From Methylophaga sp. OBS1 (lineage in GTDB: Bacteria; Pseudomonadota; Gammaproteobacteria; Nitrosococcales; Methylophagaceae), in contig NZ_JAPDMS010000003.1 of NCBI RefSeq assembly GCF_026319365.1, forward strand, positions 124,001 through 188,000: a stretch of 64,000 bases of DNA, read 5' to 3'. The translations under genes and the position numbers were made by a program. Below the pieces are notes generated by a model that was not told where the DNA came from, did no database searches, and saw nothing but the letters and a program-made list of their open reading frames with translations. Shown here piece after piece: positions 59,761 through 64,000 of this stretch; position 1 is the stretch's first letter; each line of letters begins with the position of its first letter.

Positions 59761-60667
59761 CGACCGCCTCCTCAGTCTGGGACTCAGGTGTTGTGATAAT
59801 GACTTCATCCGTAGTGGCCCCCGGTGCCAGAGTCGCTTCGGCCTCGGCAGCAGCAGGTTCCTGTGTCAGCAGTGGTTCGGTCTGAATTTTTTCACCCGGC
59901 AACACGAGCATCACTTCACGGCTGGTAGAGAGGTTGGCTGCCGGCTCAACTTTGATGTCGGCAAACGCTTTACCTTGTGGAAAATCAACAGAGACGACTT
60001 TGCCGACTGGATAGCCGACAGGAAAACGGCCACCCAGTCCGGAAGTCACCAGCAAATCACCCTGTCTGACATCAGCATTATGCGGCAGGAAATCCATCTG
60101 CAGCTTTTCGCCCAACCCACGGCCGGTGACTACAGCCCGAAGCCCATTACGGTTGATTTGAACCGGAATGCTATGGCTGGGGTCGGTCAATAACACAACC
60201 CGGCTGGACAACGGTGAAGCCTCAGTCACCTGCCCCATTACACCATGGGCATCGAGCACCGGCTGGCCAATGTAAACCCCGTAGTTATGTCCCTTATCGA
60301 TAATGACCTGCTGTGAGAAAGGATCCAGGTCTACTGTGAGCAGCTCGGCCACCTGCACCCGCTCCTGCAAACGAAAAGAGGAACCGAGCAACTCGCGCAG
60401 ACGCATGTTCTCACGTTCCAGCGCCTGCATTTTCTGCAGCCGGATATTCTGCAGTTTATTAGCGGCACTCATCACCGTGATTTGCTCCCGCAATTGCTCG
60501 CGATCCTGAAAAAAGTCACCGACCCAATCGGCAAAATTAGTCGGTAAAGAGGCCGTCGCCTGTATCGGGTAAACCAGGGTGGATAAGGTCGAACGTACGG
60601 GTTTGAAGTAGTCCAGACGCGAGTCCAGAAAAAACAGCACCAGCGACGCCAGCAAAGCCAGCATCAT
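59744..60667 (-). CDS. mreC: Rod shape-determining protein MreC
   Basis: 307 aa. N-terminal transmembrane helix, a coiled coil (about 50-90), and two beta-barrel domains (VDLDPFSQQVIIDKG, GQPVLDAHGVMGQV). The C-terminal tail after about 265 is Ala/Glu/Thr-rich and likely disordered. It scaffolds the elongasome in the periplasm. A terminator-like hairpin separates it from mreB. Confidence 0.96.
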   Translation of the reverse strand: MMLALLASLVLFFLDSRLDYFKPVRSTLSTLVYPIQATASLPTNFADWVGDFFQDREQLREQITVMSAANKLQNIRLQKMQALERENMRLRELLGSSFRLQERVQVAELLTVDLDPFSQQVIIDKGHNYGVYIGQPVLDAHGVMGQVTEASPLSSRVVLLTDPSHSIPVQINRNGLRAVVTGRGLGEKLQMDFLPHNADVRQGDLLVTSGLGGRFPVGYPVGKVVSVDFPQGKAFADIKVEPAANLSTSREVMLVLPGEKIQTEPLLTQEPAAAEAEATLAPGATTDEVIITTPESQTEEAVDGDNR

Positions 60668-60719
60668 CCGGGTATTCAGAGACGGTGTGTTGGTAAATAA
60701 CGGTTTAATGGCTAGCGTC

Positions 60720-60766
60720 CAAAACTAAAAGACCTTCGCAAATAAAACGCATTTGCAAAGGTCTTA
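60720..60766 (-). terminator. Terminator or attenuator between mreB and mreC
   Basis: AAGACCTT and GCAAAT pair with ATTTGC and AAGGTCTT (14 bp with one bulged mismatch), and TTTTAGTTTT follows on the minus strand. It could lower mreCD expression relative to mreB. Confidence 0.75.
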
Positions 60767-60785
60767 ATCTAACGTTTATTGAAGA

Positions 60786-61922
<1,137 letters not shown>

Positions 61923-61953
61923 TTATTGAAGCAATTAACATTTGGAACTGTCG

Positions 61954-62241
61954 ATGAGTTTAGATAAACACGATGTAGAAAAAATTGCGCACCTGGCGCG
62001 CCTGTCTATACAGGAAGAAGACATCCCTCATTACGCTCAGGGTCTGAACAACATCCTCAATCTGGTAGAACAAATGAGCGCCGTAGACACCAGTGGTATA
62101 CAGCCTATGGCCCACCCACTGGATGCGCATCAACGCCTGCGTCCCGATGAGGTGACCGAAGTCGATCAGCGTGAAGCCTTTCAGGCCATCGCCCCTAAAA
62201 CCGAGGCCGGTGTTTATCTGGTTCCCAAAGTCATCGAATAA
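61954..62241 (+). CDS. gatC: Asp/Glu-tRNA amidotransferase subunit C
   Basis: 95 aa. Stabilises GatAB, which amidates misacylated Glu-tRNA(Gln) or Asp-tRNA(Asn). [16 protein letters not shown] and the C-terminal [21 protein letters not shown] match. The ATG at 61954 (MSLDKHDV) is preferred to an upstream TTG. Its stop is 18 nt before gatA. Confidence 0.96.
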   Translation: MSLDKHDVEKIAHLARLSIQEEDIPHYAQGLNNILNLVEQMSAVDTSGIQPMAHPLDAHQRLRPDEVTEVDQREAFQAIAPKTEAGVYLVPKVIE

Positions 62242-62259
62242 AGCGACACAGGCAAACAA

Positions 62260-63714
62260 ATGCATAACAAATCACTCTCAGAACTCTCGACAGCCCTGCA
62301 GAAAGGTGACATCAGCAGTGTTGAACTCACTCAGCATTATCTGGATCGCATCAATCAATACAACGGCGATCTGAATGCCTTTATCACCGTGATCGAAGAC
62401 CGGGCGCTAGAACAGGCTAAATCTGCTGATAAATTACTGGCCAACAAGCAAGGCGGTCCGCTCACCGGGATTCCGCTGGCACACAAAGATATTTTCTGCA
62501 CCAAAGGTGTTCGTACCAGTTGCGGCTCAAAAATGCTGGACAAATTCATCGCACCTTACGATGCCACTGTGGTCGAGAAAACCGATGCCGCCGGTATGGT
62601 CACACTGGGTAAAACCAATATGGATGAGTTTGCGATGGGCTCTTCCAATGAAACCAGTTATTATGGTCCCGTCAAAAATCCCTGGGACACCGATCGTGTA
62701 CCCGGCGGCTCATCCGGCGGTTCTGCCGCCGCCATGGCGGCGCGTCTGGCCCCAGTCGCTTCCGGGACCGATACGGGGGGGTCAATTCGTCAGCCCTCCT
62801 CTTTATGTAACCTGACCGGACTGAAACCCACCTACGGCCGCATTTCCCGTTATGGCATGATTGCTTTTGCCTCCAGCCTGGATCAGGCGGGCCCAATGGC
62901 CAACAGTGCCGAAGATGCCGCCTGGCTGATGAATATCATGTCCGGCTTTGATCCGCGTGATTCCACCAGCGTCGACCGTGAAGTGCCTGACTATACCGCC
63001 ACCCTGAATGATTCACTGGAAGGCCTGACCATCGGTCTGCCCAAGGAATATTTCGGTGAAGGACTGGATCCACGGGTGGCTGAAGTCGTTGAAACTGCCA
63101 TCAAGCAATATGAATCGATGGGTGCCAAACTCAAAGAAATCACCCTGCCCAATACACATCTCGCAGTGCCTACCTATTATGTGGTCGCGCCGGCAGAGTG
63201 TTCATCGAACCTGTCACGCATGGACGGCGTACGTTTCGGCCACCGCGCTGAAGATCCTAAAGATTTGATGGATCTTTACACCCGTTCACGCGGTGAAGGC
63301 TTCGGTGAAGAGGTCAAACGCCGCATCATGATCGGCACTTATGCCCTGTCAGCCGGTTACTACGATGCTTATTACCTGAAAGCCCAGCAGTGCCGCCGCC
63401 TGATTCGTGATGACTTCCTCAAGGCCTATGAAGAGGTAGACGTCATCATGGGACCATCAGCACCGACGCCGGCCTTCCGTTTCGGTGAGAAAACCGATGA
63501 CCCGGTCGCGATGTACATGGAAGATATTTACACCATCAACGTTAATCTGGCGGGTCTACCCGGTCTGTCGTTGCCGGCCGGTTTCATCGACGGCATGCCG
63601 GTGGGTCTGCAAATCATCGGTAACTATTTCGATGAAGCCCGTCTGCTCAATGTCGCGCACCAGTATCAGCAGCAAACTGACTGGCACACACGCATACCCG
63701 ATGCGTTCAAATAG
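62260..63714 (+). CDS. gatA: Asp/Glu-tRNA amidotransferase subunit A
   Basis: 484-aa amidase-signature enzyme that releases ammonia from glutamine. The Ser-cisSer-Lys triad is visible: Lys in PLAHKDIF, Ser in [12 protein letters not shown] and Ser in [12 protein letters not shown] strong terminator follows directly, so gatB, which normally completes the enzyme, is either transcribed separately beyond the window or located elsewhere. Confidence 0.98.
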   Translation: MHNKSLSELSTALQKGDISSVELTQHYLDRINQYNGDLNAFITVIEDRALEQAKSADKLLANKQGGPLTGIPLAHKDIFCTKGVRTSCGSKMLDKFIAPYDATVVEKTDAAGMVTLGKTNMDEFAMGSSNETSYYGPVKNPWDTDRVPGGSSGGSAAAMAARLAPVASGTDTGGSIRQPSSLCNLTGLKPTYGRISRYGMIAFASSLDQAGPMANSAEDAAWLMNIMSGFDPRDSTSVDREVPDYTATLNDSLEGLTIGLPKEYFGEGLDPRVAEVVETAIKQYESMGAKLKEITLPNTHLAVPTYYVVAPAECSSNLSRMDGVRFGHRAEDPKDLMDLYTRSRGEGFGEEVKRRIMIGTYALSAGYYDAYYLKAQQCRRLIRDDFLKAYEEVDVIMGPSAPTPAFRFGEKTDDPVAMYMEDIYTINVNLAGLPGLSLPAGFIDGMPVGLQIIGNYFDEARLLNVAHQYQQQTDWHTRIPDAFK

Positions 63715-63725
63715 ATGCTGACATT

Positions 63726-63749
63726 AAAAGGGGCTTCGGCCCCTTTTTT
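63726..63749 (+). terminator. Terminator after gatA
   Basis: GGGGC TTCG GCCCC with flanking A and T runs, then TTTTTT. Textbook form with a stable UUCG loop. Confidence 0.92.
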
Positions 63750-63755
63750 GTGTTT

Positions 63756-63961
63756 AACCACAAAGGCACAGAGTCAAAAAGTAGACTATCCGCAGATTAC
63801 GCAGATGGACGCAGATATTTGAAGCAGAAGAAGAAAATTGTTGGCGGAAATTTAACCGCTGCTGATAAGGCTCCATCTGTATTTTTGGCTGGTTTATTTC
63901 ATCTGTGAAAATCTGCGTAATCTGCGGATAAAACCTCTGTGCGCTCTGTGCCTCTGTGGTT
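63756..63961. repeat. 206-bp inverted-repeat element downstream of gatA
   Basis: The outer arms at 63756-63773 and 63944-63961 match at 17 of 18 bases. The inner arms at 63787-63806 and 63911-63930 are a perfect 20-bp inverted repeat built on GCAGATTACGCAGAT, and a partial direct repeat of the GACGCAGAT unit lies inside. There is no ORF. Such elements occur in many proteobacterial intergenic regions; transposition by a helper is possible. Nothing else is seen from 63962 to 64000. Confidence 0.75.
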
Positions 63962-64000
63962 CATCATTTATAACCAAGCAGAAACCAGACATAAGCCAAT

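Noticed and set aside
63962..64000. Start of a further gene at the right edge
   Set aside because: No ORF or ribosome binding site is visible in these 39 bases.

Overview
The window is gammaproteobacterial chromosome. It carries recBCD, gatCA, an mre/mrd/rlpA/dacA/lipBA cell-wall block and the EF-P lysylation set efp-epmA-epmB. Two sulfide-oxidation-type flavoproteins, an SbtA-type bicarbonate transporter and TRAP permease genes suggest an aquatic bacterium that handles reduced sulfur, perhaps near Thiotrichales/Methylophaga. The genus cannot be fixed from this sequence alone. Nearly all of it is dense, ordinary core genome. No tRNA, rRNA, CRISPR array or insertion sequence was recognised.

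Region 1 (1-4540) is accessory DNA: an array of integron gene cassettes, all on the minus strand. Four attC sites (about 126-177, 1267-1362, 1810-1898, 2915-2991) separate four complete cassettes and a fifth cut by the window edge. Read in cassette order they carry: (1) an OAS/CD-NTase-like nucleotidyltransferase, broken by a 1-nt frameshift, plus a DUF6602-type protein with a PD-(D/E)XK-like motif; (2) another PD-(D/E)XK-like protein; (3) a coiled-coil zinc-ribbon protein; (4) an unknown 357-aa protein; (5) a GNAT acetyltransferase. No integrase gene sits at the head of the array, which abuts the 3' end of recD. Cassette 1 is the best candidate in the window for a poorly described, defence-like system.

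Region 2 (4676-13425) is the recCBD operon. Its coding sequence contains in-frame, repeat-derived insertions in recB (four 27-bp units) and recD (a GC-rich palindrome, and an element shared with recB). Region 3 (13.5-28.3 kb) holds a fused MsrBA, an SQR-like flavoprotein, hslO, htpG with a clear sigma-32 promoter, an EEP-family hydrolase, a YkvA protein, sbtA, a YrhK protein, an SDR enzyme, a 7TM-DISM diguanylate cyclase overlapping gluQ, an HBM chemoreceptor and a four-domain lipoprotein. Region 4 (28.3-39.3 kb) has an RND efflux pair with a divergent TetR regulator and operator, thpR with a second diguanylate cyclase, yaaA, a DUF4389 protein, TRAP dctQM and a small HEPN-like protein.

Region 5 (39.3-49 kb) has a polytopic spermidine-synthase-like protein next to an exported PCMT, a GNAT enzyme, a DMT exporter, a PAS-GGDEF cyclase, the EF-P modification genes and citrate synthase. 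Region 6 (49-62 kb, minus strand) has an FccB-like flavoprotein, then the long run mreB / mreC-mreD-mrdA-rodA-mltB-rlpA-dacA-dat-ybeD-lipB-lipA, which links cell elongation, peptidoglycan turnover, D-amino-acid supply and lipoate synthesis. gatC-gatA diverge from mreB. They end at a strong terminator followed by a 206-bp inverted-repeat element.
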